A stretch of 64,000 bases of DNA from Phialocephala subalpina. Its lineage: Eukaryota > Ascomycota > Leotiomycetes > Helotiales > Mollisiaceae. Both the position numbers and the translations under genes were made by a program. Shown piece after piece: positions 42,254 to 52,929 of this stretch; the first letter of the stretch is position 1, and each line of letters opens with the position of its first letter. Below the pieces are notes generated by a model. The model was not told the DNA's origin, searched no databases, and worked only from the letters and a program-made list of their open reading frames with translations. The stretch lies in assembly GCA_900073065.1 (NCBI GenBank), contig FJOG01000001.1:3841531-3905530 (forward strand), read 5' to 3'.

Positions 42254-44149
42254 ATGTATCAACCGCCTGTGGGAGGGGAAATGTCGCCAGAGATCACTCC
42301 TTCGCCTTCATACTACTCCGATGTCCATCCCCCTCCGACATTCGAACAGAAACCCGTGGTCACGAGAAAACCCGTCCCGACGAAATCGCAGTACGAGCAG
42401 GTCAACCCAGTTCCAGATGGGTGGCAAGGTTTCCCTGAAGACAAAGGGTTTCAATGGCTCCCCGGCTTGTGGACTCATATTCCCATACCTGGAATCCTAG
42501 CGATCATTGGAGCCCTGATTTGCGTCGCGGGAACAATTGCCGTCCTGGTTCGATCTGACGGCATGCCGGTCACTCATTGGACTCTCTCACCCACAGTCTA
42601 CATTGCCTTGATGACTACTGGGACGAATATGTTGACACGTTTTGCATTCCATGAGGGGAACAAAATCTCCTGGTGGTACAGAGCCACTCGAGGAGGGACC
42701 TTGCGAGATCTTCACACCAGATGGGAATCAGGAGATGGATTCTGGGGAGCTCTGGGAGCAGGTCGAAACTTCAATCTCGTATCTCTGGCATCCCTTGCAG
42801 CGACATTCATCGTCATCGACCAGCCCCTAATCCAGAGGGCATCAACAATCGTGCCTGCGACGAGTGTTGGATTTGTTAATGTCACCGCTTCGATTGCTCC
42901 TGAGATTCCTTACGGATATACCGGGTATCAGTACGGTCGAGTCGTCTATGAACAAGTCATGACACAGCCCATGATTACTGCATTTAATGACTTCAACACT
43001 CAAGCTCCAATCACCACTGGCTTCACGGGTTGCAAAGATCAATGCACTGGCTATGTCAACGCAGGGGGACTTGCAGCCCAATGTACGACTCTAACTGGGC
43101 CAGTCGCATACCTGCAATCCCCCAAAATGGATGGTGTCGATATTTCCAACAACTCATACATCGCACAGTCCCCCTTCTCCGTCAACTTCACTCTGGTCCC
43201 CGAGGAGGTCTACAAAAACGACACTTACTACTCGGGCAACTCGTCGTCGATCCTCATGGTGGTATCTTATACAACCAACGCATCTCTTGGCAACTGCGGC
43301 GGTACTCTTGTAACAAGGACATGCAAACTCAAATCTGCGACTTTGAGATATCCCATCACCCTACAGCAGCTAGGGCAGAACACGACGGTGAGGCTCGGAA
43401 ATATAACTGCAGGAGCCACGATTGAATCCTTTCAGCCACCTGGAAACAAGACCATCAGCATCGATGGTGGATCGGACTTCGACAGATGGACTCTTGGTGG
43501 GCTGTATCTTGCGGCGAACAGCTTATTTCAGGCCAATGCTACTTATCAATGGATAGGAGCTTTGGGAGTCCAAATGAATCTTCTCGATACGCTTTCAAAT
43601 CAATTTTTGGTAACACCGACTGGCAACAACACGTTATATGGCCTTGGCATACCGGCTTCATGCTCCTCGAACTGGACCGATCCCACGAACCATATTATCG
43701 AGTCTTTGAACCAAATCGCTTTTCGAGTTGCTCTCAACGCAGCACAATTTCCCTTCCGCAACACGACTTCCCCTCCAGCACCACAAATTCTCATGATGTA
43801 CGAAACGCGAACGATTAACGTCTTCCAATCAGTATACAGATACTTGGCTGCCAGCACTGTTCTGACAGTTGTGTGTGTTGCCCTAGTACTTCCGACCTTC
43901 GCAGGTTGGTGGGAACTTGGAAGGAGCGTTTCACTCAATCCCCTAGAGACTGCAAAGGCTTTCGATGCACCTTTGCTAAATGGTCCTGGCTCGAATGCAC
44001 CTCTGCACGAATTGGTTCGGACGATGGGTATGCGAAATGTTAGATACGGAGAGGTTGAAGGATCTGCGAATGGACTTCCAAGGAGAGAACTTAAGCTTGC
44101 GGACCCTCAGGAACTTGTGAGGCCAACATCTGGCACAGTATATCAGTGA
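42254..44149 (+). CDS. Multi-pass fungal membrane protein with large glycosylated loop, unknown function
   Basis: I start at ATG 42254 (MYQPPVGGEM), the first ATG in the frame; the frame is open a little further up only through a GTG. Single exon, about 631 residues. A proline-rich cytosolic head leads to helices at IPIPGILAIIGALICVAGTIAVL, SPTVYIALMTTGTNML and FNLVSLASLAATFIVI, followed by a loop of about 390 residues with roughly a dozen N-glycosylation sites and several cysteines, then a last helix LAASTVLTVVCVALVLPTFAGWW and a cytosolic tail. The block KISWWYRATRGGTLRDLHTRWE before helix 3 recalls DUF3176-like fungal proteins, but I am not sure of that family. The role is unknown. Confidence 0.78.
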   Translation: MYQPPVGGEMSPEITPSPSYYSDVHPPPTFEQKPVVTRKPVPTKSQYEQVNPVPDGWQGFPEDKGFQWLPGLWTHIPIPGILAIIGALICVAGTIAVLVRSDGMPVTHWTLSPTVYIALMTTGTNMLTRFAFHEGNKISWWYRATRGGTLRDLHTRWESGDGFWGALGAGRNFNLVSLASLAATFIVIDQPLIQRASTIVPATSVGFVNVTASIAPEIPYGYTGYQYGRVVYEQVMTQPMITAFNDFNTQAPITTGFTGCKDQCTGYVNAGGLAAQCTTLTGPVAYLQSPKMDGVDISNNSYIAQSPFSVNFTLVPEEVYKNDTYYSGNSSSILMVVSYTTNASLGNCGGTLVTRTCKLKSATLRYPITLQQLGQNTTVRLGNITAGATIESFQPPGNKTISIDGGSDFDRWTLGGLYLAANSLFQANATYQWIGALGVQMNLLDTLSNQFLVTPTGNNTLYGLGIPASCSSNWTDPTNHIIESLNQIAFRVALNAAQFPFRNTTSPPAPQILMMYETRTINVFQSVYRYLAASTVLTVVCVALVLPTFAGWWELGRSVSLNPLETAKAFDAPLLNGPGSNAPLHELVRTMGMRNVRYGEVEGSANGLPRRELKLADPQELVRPTSGTVYQ

Positions 44150-44567
44150 TGCGGAGTGGACGGTTCTGGTTGAAAGGCGTACGCATGAGCATCCATGGAG
44201 GCGGGGGCGTTGAAACTCGATCCTTCCTTGACCATGACTCAGCTTGGCACCCTCCCTCCAACAGACCTCAATGATGGAAGTTACCCCATGGCATCGTTTC
44301 CTCCAAATTACCTGTTGATTCGGGTCGCGTAAATGAGAATAAACTGGGAAGATATCACCACATGCCTCGGCACCGCGAGCTTCCTTGCTACGCATGGATT
44401 TCCCTCTGGTGAGGAAAGCGCCATCTGTACATAGGTGCGGTGTCTCTGTTGAGTCACCTGCGCAAGCAGCTGAGTTTTGAGGAATGGCTGCGGCTGAAAG
44501 ATTGCCATTCTCGCTTCCTTCTTGGAAAGGGTGTTTATTTGGATCCCAGCACGAGATTAATGCTTTA

Positions 44568-44645
44568 GGGGATGTAATGATTGATGTCAAGATCAAGCAC
44601 GCTATCAGGGGATGAATGATTGATGTTAAGATCAAGCACGCTATA
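44568..44645 (+). repeat. Two-copy tandem repeat of about 39 bp
   Basis: GGGGATGTAATGATTGATGT with its continuation to CACGCTATCA, then a second copy starting GGGGATGAATG and ending CACGCTATA. Copies differ by about four bases. It lies between the membrane protein gene and the cupin gene. Confidence 0.8.
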
Positions 44646-44990
44646 GGTGATCATAAAGCGCATTCGAAGGACGAGTGAACCAGGCTGGAGATTTTTGCTC
44701 AGCCTTCCCAAAGGCAACAGGAAAGCAATAATGACCGTATAATGTTTACAACAAATGGAAACGTGAAATACCAACTTTCTTCTCACGCTGACGTTGCGAT
44801 TCCTTGTGACCAGAGATAACTTCGTTCGGTATGGACTTTGGAGACTCGGCCTCGCCATAAGCATGCCCCCTAGCTCGCCTCGCCTTCCGAAAAGGGAATG
44901 GCGCGCGAGGTAGGTACTGTGCCACCCACTTGTACCGGCATTGGAGTCAGTGTCAGGTGGACGAGAAACAATATGAAGGAGCAGGAAGTG

Positions 44991-44998
44991 TATATAAG
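44991..44998 (+). promoter_or_regulatory. TATA box of the cupin gene
   Basis: TATATAAG, 131 bp before the ATG at 45122, followed by a C- and A-rich stretch as in fungal leaders. Confidence 0.6.
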
Positions 44999-45121
44999 GT
45001 CAAGGAATCCCCCAGAGGAAGAAGCATTCAAAGCCATCCAGTTTACTCTCTCAACTCCACAATATCCATACTCATCGCTCCAAGCACTTGAACATTACTA
45101 AAACCACCATCAATCTCGATC

Positions 45122-45631
45122 ATGTCTGCTCCAAATCAACTACAAGCTCCTCGTGTCATCACCACAACCCACACTGCGGATGGGACTTCCATCTTCGCAA
45201 GCGACGAGGAAGTACCTCAATTCTTCCCTTTCGGTCCCAACGCCACAGGCTTCTCCACCTTCCACTCATCGGAGAAAGTCCCAGCTTCGAACACAGCGCC
45301 AATTCCTCAACTTGCGAACACACTCCCAAGATGCCCACCAAATGGAGTCATGTTCGGAATCTCAGACTTCCCACCTGGACATCAAGCTCCAATGCATCGC
45401 ACTCTGAGCCTGGATTATGCGATCGTGATGACGGGAGAGATTGTTTTGCGCTTGGATGGAGGAGAGGAGAAGACAGTGAAGGCGGGGGAGTTCATTGTCC
45501 AGTCGGGAGTGAATCATGAATGGATTAACAGGGGGAAGGAGATTTGTCGGTTTGCCTATGTGCTGGTGGGGAGTGACAAGATTACGCTGGAGAATGGGAA
45601 GGAGCTTGAAGAGACAGTTTTCAAGAAATGA
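45122..45631 (+). CDS. Cupin-domain protein
   Basis: Single exon, 169 residues. Cupin motif 1 is in PPGHQAPMHRTLSLDYAIVM followed by TGEI: it keeps two His but has Asp where the classic motif has Glu. Motif 2 is VKAGEFIVQSGVNHEWINRG with its His. This is the M-H-R-T-x-S-x-D-Y type of small fungal and bacterial cupins, often next to metabolic clusters. It may bind a metal and act as an isomerase, dioxygenase or cyclase, but the substrate is unknown. No signal peptide. The Zn2Cys6 gene at 46171 follows on the same strand. Its distance from the kynureninase set (about 7 kb) makes a shared role only a possibility. Confidence 0.85.
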   Translation: MSAPNQLQAPRVITTTHTADGTSIFASDEEVPQFFPFGPNATGFSTFHSSEKVPASNTAPIPQLANTLPRCPPNGVMFGISDFPPGHQAPMHRTLSLDYAIVMTGEIVLRLDGGEEKTVKAGEFIVQSGVNHEWINRGKEICRFAYVLVGSDKITLENGKELEETVFKK

Positions 45632-46170
45632 TAGAACATTGAGTGAGGGGTTGTATTGGAGCGACTATGCACTTGATAGCGAAACATGAAATAAGTTTAT
45701 TCGATCTGAAATCGATTCTCCTGAATAAACGTGACCTGGAACATGGCTGAAGCCTCGCAGAATTTTCACGCGCATGGAAATGGAACAGTGAATGTGCTGT
45801 GAAGGCCGGCCGCAAATGATGGCAGCGACTCCACTGGAAGTCTCTGCAGTCCTAATGAGGATTCAGGTTTGTGCGGAGAGCTGTCTGATTGTCCTTGAAT
45901 TGAGGGATGATTGAATCAGGAGGACCAAAAATCATGAGAAACAGAGGGTGAGTCACTGCAATTTACCATCGCTGAAAATTTGATGTTGGGGAAGGAAGGA
46001 ATGTTCGTCGGCAGAATGAGGAAATGCTAGGGACTCGTTCTAGCGCCAGTTCACTAAACACGCCCCTGGTGTGGCCAATGTAGCGAACACTGCCCCAGCT
46101 ATCGCTGACTTCAAGTTTCTCTCCTTCATCAATTCCTCCAATCTGACCCTCTACTCCGGGTTCCGTCACG
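45632..46170. other. Intergenic region
   Basis: 539 bp between the cupin stop and the second Zn2Cys6 gene. Promoter of the latter expected. A minus-strand open frame here and into the next gene is judged a shadow. Confidence 0.5.
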
Positions 46171-47758
46171 ATGTCGCGCATGAGTAGAGGATGTCTTCCA
46201 TGTCGAACTCGGAAGGTGAAAGTAAGTGAACTTCCCGATGAAATGATCAGACGCTCACCAAAGCCAGTGCGATGAAGGACGACCAGCTTGTCAGCGATGC
46301 GTTCAGCGTGGAGACATTTGCGTCGGATATAGAGATGACATCGACATGATCTTTCGTTTCGAGCATGGAAAGCCACCTCAACCAGCCCGTACGGCGAAGC
46401 CCCGTCGTCGACTCTCGTATCAATCCTCACGGTCACGTGAATCGGTCGACAGCCCTTCAGATTTGTCCATCGCTGAAGCATCTAGCCTTCGCCTTCCCCC
46501 CGTATTCCCGTGGGCGAAACGTGTCCCAGAGAATATGCAGCCTTCTGCTCAGGATCAAGCTGTTGATATGTTCTTTGAGAAGTTCGTAATGTATCCTTGC
46601 AACGAGAACTCGACCCCTGGGTTTTTGGAGCATCTGCCCAGCTTGTTCAAAGACATCAAGAAGGAGGGTCGAGTGGCCTTACGTTGGGCTGTAAGAGCTG
46701 CTGCTTATGCGAGCTTGTCGAATGAGCAAAAGAATGCTTCAGTATATAACAAGGCACTCCAGTGTTACAGTTTGGCCTTGTCCAACCTTGGAGAGTCATT
46801 GAAGAATCCGGAGACGAAGCCAGATGATTATGTTTTGATGACTGTTGTTGTTTTGGATCTTTTTGAGGTGAGTTACTTGCATGCCTTGAGACTGAGCTGA
46901 CAACATTAGTGTATGTATCTTCATGTTCCCATCTCCGAGGGACAACATTCTCAAGGAATGGCCCAGATCCTTCGATTGCGAGGTCCGGATCAAATCTACA
47001 GCGCGAGAGGTTGGAGCATGTTTCGACTCGCACATCATCGTTTGGTAAGAATTTGTCTCATCACATGAACGTGCATTCACTGATGTCTCCAGCAAAAGGA
47101 GCAACTTGCACTCGGACAAGCTCCAATCGCGGAATCTCAAGCTTGGATGGACTCCCTCAACGAGGAGATTCCCGACGTTCGACTTGAGAAGCATGCGTTT
47201 GAAATCAGCAAGATCTCCGAACGTGCACGTCGATTGCTTAAGGAAATTGAAACGGCTCCAGACCAAACACTGATCAAGGAAATGCTTAAGCTCGATAGAG
47301 TTTCTACGACCTGGCGCAATGGCCCAGAGTGGGCTTTCAAGACTGTTCCCACTCCTACTGGCTTCATCCAGCTTCATCGGGATGTCTGGATTGCATACGA
47401 ATGGAACTACCATCGGACAGCTCGCATCATCTTGCACAAGCAGTTGCTGGATTGTTTGGAACGAATGGATTCTCCCGAGTTGACAGCTGCATCTACAGGC
47501 GTCATTCGAGGTCTTACTGATGAGATCCTGTCAACAGTACCGCAGATGATGGGAGACATCGACAGTGATGGAAGACCTATGAATAATCAAATCCTGAGTC
47601 GAGGCATTGGGGCATACTTTCTACTGTGGCCGATTAAAGTGGTCAAGGGGGCCTCGAGTGCAACGGAAGAGCAGAGAAAAGCTGCTCAGAAAGTCTTTGA
47701 ACGCATCAGAGATTATACCGGCATGAAGACCGCTTTGGGAGAGGCAAGCAGTATTTGA
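46171..47758 (+). CDS. Zn2Cys6 transcription factor
   Basis: Starts at ATG 46171 (a second ATG follows at 46180). The zinc cluster is split by an intron (GTAAGTGAAC...AAAGCCAG): MSRGCLPCRTRKVK joins CDEGRPACQRCVQRGDIC, giving CxxC, x6 C, x6 C, xx C, x6 C. The rest has an acidic Ser-rich linker and a helical regulatory region of the fungal-specific type (VDMFFEKFVMYPCN, FLEHLPSLFKDI, ALRWAVRAAAYASLS, GMAQILRLRGP, ERARRLLKEIE). Further introns at 46868-46910 (GTGAGT...CATTAG) and 47045-47092 are needed. This is the pattern of DUF3468/C6 regulators. It could control the cupin gene just upstream. Confidence 0.86.
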
Positions 47759-48407
47759 CACCACGTGCGAAAGAACGGAAAAGCGCCGCTCTAATTACCA
47801 GTGTTATTGTACTCGACTATCTCGGGGTCAATACGGCTGGGACCTTGTGAAGGCGAGGGCAAAAACCGGAACAGGAACAGGGACCCGAGTCCGGAGCCAA
47901 CGCACAATACCTTTACTCGTCAAAGCATCCCTCGGCTAGCACTTAGAGCACACAGGACGCTAGCTCCCCCTCGTGAGCAAAAAGGACCCGGATGCATTAC
48001 TACTCTACTGTACCATTTGATCTCCTCAGATTCTAGACCGCAAATTTCTTTCTTGGCGGATGCACTTTGAATGGCCCAACTCAGGAGTATCGTCCTTTCG
48101 TACAGCCCTGGCCTTAACCCAGGTCATTTCTGAGACTGGAGGAGTCGGATTGGACCTTCAGTATGGTGGCAGGCGTGCACCACTTCACTTACGAGTCAAT
48201 GATTACTTGCAGAGTACGACGAAACGGGCGAATTAGGTTGGAGGTTGGATGAATGTCAGGCATTTTATCGGCGCAGCTCAAGCTTTCTATCATACACTTC
48301 TTGCAACAATGTCTTTCCCTGGTGGGCATGCTCTGCTTTTCTTCTGGACTACGGACCGTCTGTCCTAACAGTCGACTTCTACCGCTTCGAAGTAGCAATG
48401 AGATTGC
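47759..48407. other. Intergenic region
   Basis: About 650 bp. I see no gene or repeat in it. Confidence 0.5.
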
Positions 48408-48800
48408 CTACGTCACCGACAAAATGATCGATTCAAGTCTCAACCCCTCCGGCCCGTCCTTGATGAACAGAGTCGCATCGGGGTCTGGGAAGACAAACTC
48501 ATATGCCGTCTGATTTGCTAGTAGACCTTCCCCATCAGGGAATTTGACCATAACGTTCTTGATCTCCAAACTGGTAACGAAGCGACCTGGACAGGCTTGT
48601 CTGTCATGGCCAAAGTGAAGGATGTTGGCTTGCGTGGTGCCGAATTGGTGGAGCTATTCTTCACCTTTTCTCTGTCGGAGTTTGTAATATCCGTATCCAT
48701 CGAAGATATCTGGATTAGAGGTCGTTTCTAGGTCGTTATGAATGGCGCTGACTGGCAAGCTGACATATGCTCCTGCCATGCGCTCGTACTAGGTATTATA
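48408..48800 (-). pseudogene. Cytochrome P450 C-terminal relic
   Basis: The minus strand reads GAYVSLPVSAIHND, then SNPDIFDGYGYYKLRQRKGEE, stop, LHQFGTTQANILHFGHDRQACPGRF and TSLEIKNVMVKFP. The second and fourth pieces, each given here in parts, hold the P450 'meander' NPD.FDG.RYYKLR and the heme loop FGxxxxxCPGRF with its Cys ligand. The stop is a TAG at 48656-48654, between the meander and the heme loop. Upstream, the frame is lost near 48795 by another stop or shift, and I could not recover the ExxR helix or I-helix. Only the last quarter of the gene is recognisable. It cannot make a full enzyme. Confidence 0.75.
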
Positions 48801-50671
48801 TTTCGACGGTGGCTTCGAACTTGGAAGGCTGGAGATCTCGGTGTTGGTGGCATTCCTGATCTACGAGAGATTGAAGTTGGCTCTCCTCGGAAGTTCTGCG
48901 CAGCTGATTGGAGATTGGGTTCATTGTGGATGTGCTTGATTTCTTCCATTCCTCCCACGTGCCAGGCAGAGGCGATGATTCTTCGTTCTTTTCTTATCGG
49001 TCTCAGGTCTCCGCATGTGTATCTCCAATACTCGAAGGATGCTACCCTGAGTAGATGCCTGGTAGTTTTGAGCCCTTCATTGGGAATTGGCCTGCGGATA
49101 ATTGCGCAATGCTTGTGAGGAGAAGAGTGCAAGGACAGTGTTCCAGTATTTGACTGCGCATGCCCTACCCGGGTCAGCTATACAGACCTGCGCCATGTTC
49201 GGGAACACATATTGCAACCATTCCAACTACTGCTTTCGTGCTGCATCCAGCACCTGAAGCAAGTAAGTACTGCCGAGCTTCTTCATTCATGTGCCCTATT
49301 CGCACAAGGCGCGCTGCTCAGGGATATCACATCCGGCTGCAAGTTGTGGTCCTCTGGCATGCTTCGACAACAGCCGATTGTATTTCGACCAATCCTTCGT
49401 TTTGCGTCTGTGTCACCAGTCCGTACCCTTCCCTCCTCTTCGTAGGAAGCAATTCAATTATTGCTGATTATGTTTGCTGACCCATCCAGCTCGATCGCGG
49501 TGAGCTCGGGGTTCTGTAACCAAGGCATGGCTTTGGATGTATCGGTATGACCGAGCAATTGAAAGTGGGACTGACGGAGGTATCGGAACACTACGATATA
49601 TGGGAAAGAGCTGTGGGCGATGGTCGTGGCCAAAATTCGTAAGGTTGAAGATTGACGAAGTGGCTTTTGAGATGGCCGAGTTATTCGACTTCCTGGATAT
49701 GTATTTCTGTTCGAGACTGAATTTGCGGGTTTGCCACCAATGCATGAGCAAGGTTTTCTCTGATATTTTCGAGTTGAGAGAGAATGGGCGATGTTTGACG
49801 CCCCAGGTCGTGCGTGGAGTATGCAAGCGCTTGAAGCTCTGTTGGATCTTTTGCTTTCGATTAGTGCCGAAGGTGGTGAGGTTGTAGAGTTCTGTTGGTT
49901 TTGATGTTGTACAAGCATGGAAGTCTGAGATTTGGAATCCGGGTTTGTGAAGTCGTAGTGTCCTGTTTTGTCTTATATCGACGGTGGAATATTGATGTCT
50001 CGGAGCGTATGTAGTCTGGAGTTCTGCGATGTCTTCGATCGAATGGCTGAAGTTGATGGATCTGTTGGTTTCCCTATGAGGTACTCGGCCCTTTAACCAC
50101 GTCGCGGTGGATCCGGAAAGGGATTTCAGCCTGCAACCTTGTTTCCCTGCAGGAGCGCCTTGGACGCAAGGTGGAGGTATCGAACCCCGACACCGAAGTG
50201 CCTCGTGAGAAGAAATCGACAGAAAACCCGGTACAATCAAGGATATTGCGCTTGGCCCTTTCGGCGAAAGAGGAGTATCGACCCCTCTGATTGGTCGCCC
50301 TCCCTAACCGACTCGTCTTTCGCCGAAAGTTGCCGTCCCTATGGGGAGGTAGGCAGCTTCACCCCGATTCCGGCCTTCAAAAACTATTACTTGGTAAGGC
50401 TGGTATTTTTACGTAAGAACCAAGGCCCACGAATAGGAGATATCCGAAGTGCCTTTGTGATAGTGAGAAGGTTATATAGCACAAATACCAATAGGAGCTG
50501 TGAGGCGCCGCCGTAGAATTCTTTTGGGCGAAACAGAGAATGGCGAGCGTGAGTATGGCTTGAGGCAGTGCAGACACTCATTACCACTTTCGAACATCGG
50601 TACGCTATTCCATATATGTGCACTTAACCCGCCAAAATCCCCTCACATCGAGTTTTACTGTTGTGTTCAAC
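48801..50671. other. Region with no recognised gene, may hold P450 debris
   Basis: About 1.9 kb. Open frames of up to 260 residues occur on the minus strand but have no family landmarks, and neighbouring frames are of similar length. Part may be the decayed upstream half of the P450 relic. An inverted repeat at 50258-50329 is listed separately. The HET gene promoter is at its right end. Confidence 0.45.
50258..50329. repeat. Short inverted repeat
   Basis: CTTTCGGCGAAAGAGGAG at 50258-50275 pairs with CTCGTCTTTCGCCGAAAG at 50312-50329: a perfect 13 bp inner arm, 17 of 18 bases in all, with a 36 bp loop. It could form a hairpin or be a paired CGG/CCG-type protein site about 350 bp before the HET gene. 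Confidence 0.7.
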
Positions 50672-52779
50672 ATGTCTCCTAGCTCTTCTGAGTACGTCGC
50701 CCGCGGTTTATCAGATAATGTTCTCTGCAATACTTGCAAAAGTCTTATTCTCAATCTCAACCAGAACCACAACCCGTCATCGTTCAGACTCCTGCACTTG
50801 CGCTGGGATGCACTGGTACAATCTGCCGGGGATGGATGCCCAACCTTCTCGTTCGTGGTCACTCAATTTACGCCTAACCCCAGCAAGTATGATTTGAACA
50901 TCTCGGGTGACAGCTCCCGACAGAGTTGCATCCAGTGGTCGTCCTCTCTAAAACTCGAACTGTACGAGCCAGGAAAGTTAGCGGTTGCAGACGACAGACT
51001 TGAGCATTCTCTGGACGCAAGTCGCCCAAATTCCAACCTCAATTGCGAATTCACGAAAAATTCCCTCGAGGTCTACACCCCTGAGTATATCGAACAAGGG
51101 CCAAATGTCCAGTACGATGTATCACCCCGCACCAATGATGACACGTGCTTCCAGCTCATCAAGAAGTGGATCGAGTGCTGCAGTACATTGCATCTTCGCT
51201 GCGGAAAGCCAGAGAATGAACCGATGCTGCCGACGCGGGTCTCGGATGTCACGAAAGAAGGGTCAGACCCATTTCTGAAAGAGACCAAAGGCGCATACGG
51301 CAAATATGTGACACTGAGCCATCGATGGCCAGATGTCCTGATCTCCCAAACAACAACCAAAAGCCTTAACAACAATCATCGCGCCATTGCTTTGGCCGAT
51401 ATGCCATCCCCATTTCAAGACACTGTAGATGTTTGCCGGAAACTTGGAATTCAATATCTCTGGATTGACTCTCTGTGTATTGTGCAAGATTCCAACGAAG
51501 ACTGGGCGGCAGAGGCCGCCCAGATGGGTCTCTATTACTCTAATGCACTCTTCACCATCGCTGCTTTGCAGGATCATTCTAAAGGGCTTTACTCCTCTCG
51601 TTCGGCCCCATCGTCGATCCCATTTGAGTCGCCCATCCCAGACAAGTCACCCCCAAAAATACTCGCCTTGCGTAAAGCTTTTCCGAGCCTAGACTTCGAG
51701 CTGCTGGCATCGTCATTAGATAGCCGAGGATGGGTTTTCCAGGAACGCCTATTGAGCCGTGCTATACTGCATTTTGGGCCGAATCAACTCTTTTGGGAGT
51801 GTAGGACTGTCATCTCGCCTGAATGTTCGAAACCGACTTTTCACAGTTTGAGGTCCCTCACATATCGGTTTGGCCGGTGGCTTTGGTTGGCCAGAAAGGA
51901 GGGAGAATACGCCATGGGCGAATGGCAAGAGATTAGATTGTTCGTACCTTTGCCCAGAAAATCTTCACCAAGAAGACGGACAAACTCCCTGCAATTATGG
52001 CAATAGCGAGCCAATTCGGCAAGGTCATATTTCCAAACACAAAAGTCACCGCTGGCATATGGCATAATGATGTGTACAAGCAGCTACTCTGGGCAGTGGA
52101 GTCGAAACCTGACCTCTTCAACGACGGAAACTTGTTCGAGCTTATGTTTCTCAAACCGACAAACATGCCCGATGAAGCCTTTGACGTTGCGGCTAAGCCT
52201 CGATCACCGACGTGGAGCTGGATATCAGTCGACTACCCAATCGCGGCGTATTTCAACGATAATGCGGGAACTGGGATTAAAGTAGATTCGGACTTTACGG
52301 TCACATATATGGATCCTAGAGAAGACATCCTGAAGTTTCAGAAAGGCAGTTACGCTATCGAACTGGGCATCGAAGCAAGAGTGATTGGCGTACCTTCAAG
52401 ATCATTGGAAGGCAAGTCTAACTCCAAAGGAACACCGTTTCAATATACTTTACCGAATAAGGAAAACTTCGTTATTAGTGGTCTCACCGGACACATTGAT
52501 CCTGGGATCAAAGTACCCAAACTTCTCTGGCTTGTCAGAGTTGCGAACACCGATGGGGTTGGAATGCGCCTGGGCTACTTTTTGATCTTGGATGCGATAC
52601 TACCCTGGGAAGAAAGGCTTGTCCTTCGTGAGCTCGTGGAGCTGTATGAAGTTACTGGCGGGGGTATATTAGTCACGAAGGAATGGGTTTACAAACGGAT
52701 TGGAATTGGCTGGGGACCGAAAGAGTATGTTGATGAAGTTTTCCAGGAAAGTATGAAACACAATTTGAGGATCGTCTGA
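50672..52779 (+). pseudogene. HET-domain protein gene with a 5 bp duplication frameshift
   Basis: Start ATG 50672. The HET domain, associated with heterokaryon incompatibility and cell death, is complete: YVTLSHRWPD, PSPFQDTVDVCRKLGIQYLW, IDSLCIVQDSNEDWAAEAAQM, LFTIAALQ, SRGWVFQERLLSRAIL and FGPNQLFWEC. The frame then ends in a stop at 52006. The usual next block, FTKKTDKLPAIMAIASQFGK, is in another frame and runs on to the stop at 52779 with PRSPTWSWISVD. The change of frame falls on AGATTAGATT at 51930-51939, an exact tandem doubling of AGATT. Dropping one copy gives one open frame across the junction (WQE then IVRTFAQK). As it stands a truncated protein of about 444 residues with the HET domain would be made. 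Confidence 0.85.
51930..51939 (+). repeat. 5 bp tandem duplication (AGATT)2 in the HET gene
   Basis: Exact doubling at the point where the HET reading frame changes. One copy would keep the frame. It looks like a replication slip or a footprint left after loss of an inserted element. Confidence 0.85.
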
Positions 52780-52929
52780 AGCCCAGCGTTATTTAGCATA
52801 TATACCTTGATTGAATTTCTCTCCATGATAATTCTTTCCATTTTATGCATAACTTGTACGTAGAGTACCAAGTTCCGTGGGAACTCTAATCCAATTTTTG
52901 TTTCTGTATCTCAAAAAAGGGTTCTTTCC

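Larger units (their letters stand above)
44150..45121. other. Intergenic region upstream of the cupin gene
   Basis: About 970 bp. It holds a two-copy tandem repeat and a TATA box, listed separately. Short open frames on the minus strand have no recognisable content. Confidence 0.5.

Noticed and set aside
45963..46481. 172-codon minus-strand frame
   Set aside because: It lies over the zinc-cluster exons of the plus-strand regulator and has no recognisable domain; judged a shadow.
50160..50225. tRNA-like GGGTTCGATACC on the minus strand
   Set aside because: Resembles a B box, but the T-arm stem and an acceptor stem do not pair.
49458..50240. 260-codon minus-strand frame
   Set aside because: No family landmark, no splice-consistent partners, and other frames over the same DNA are also long. 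Left as unresolved, not called a gene.
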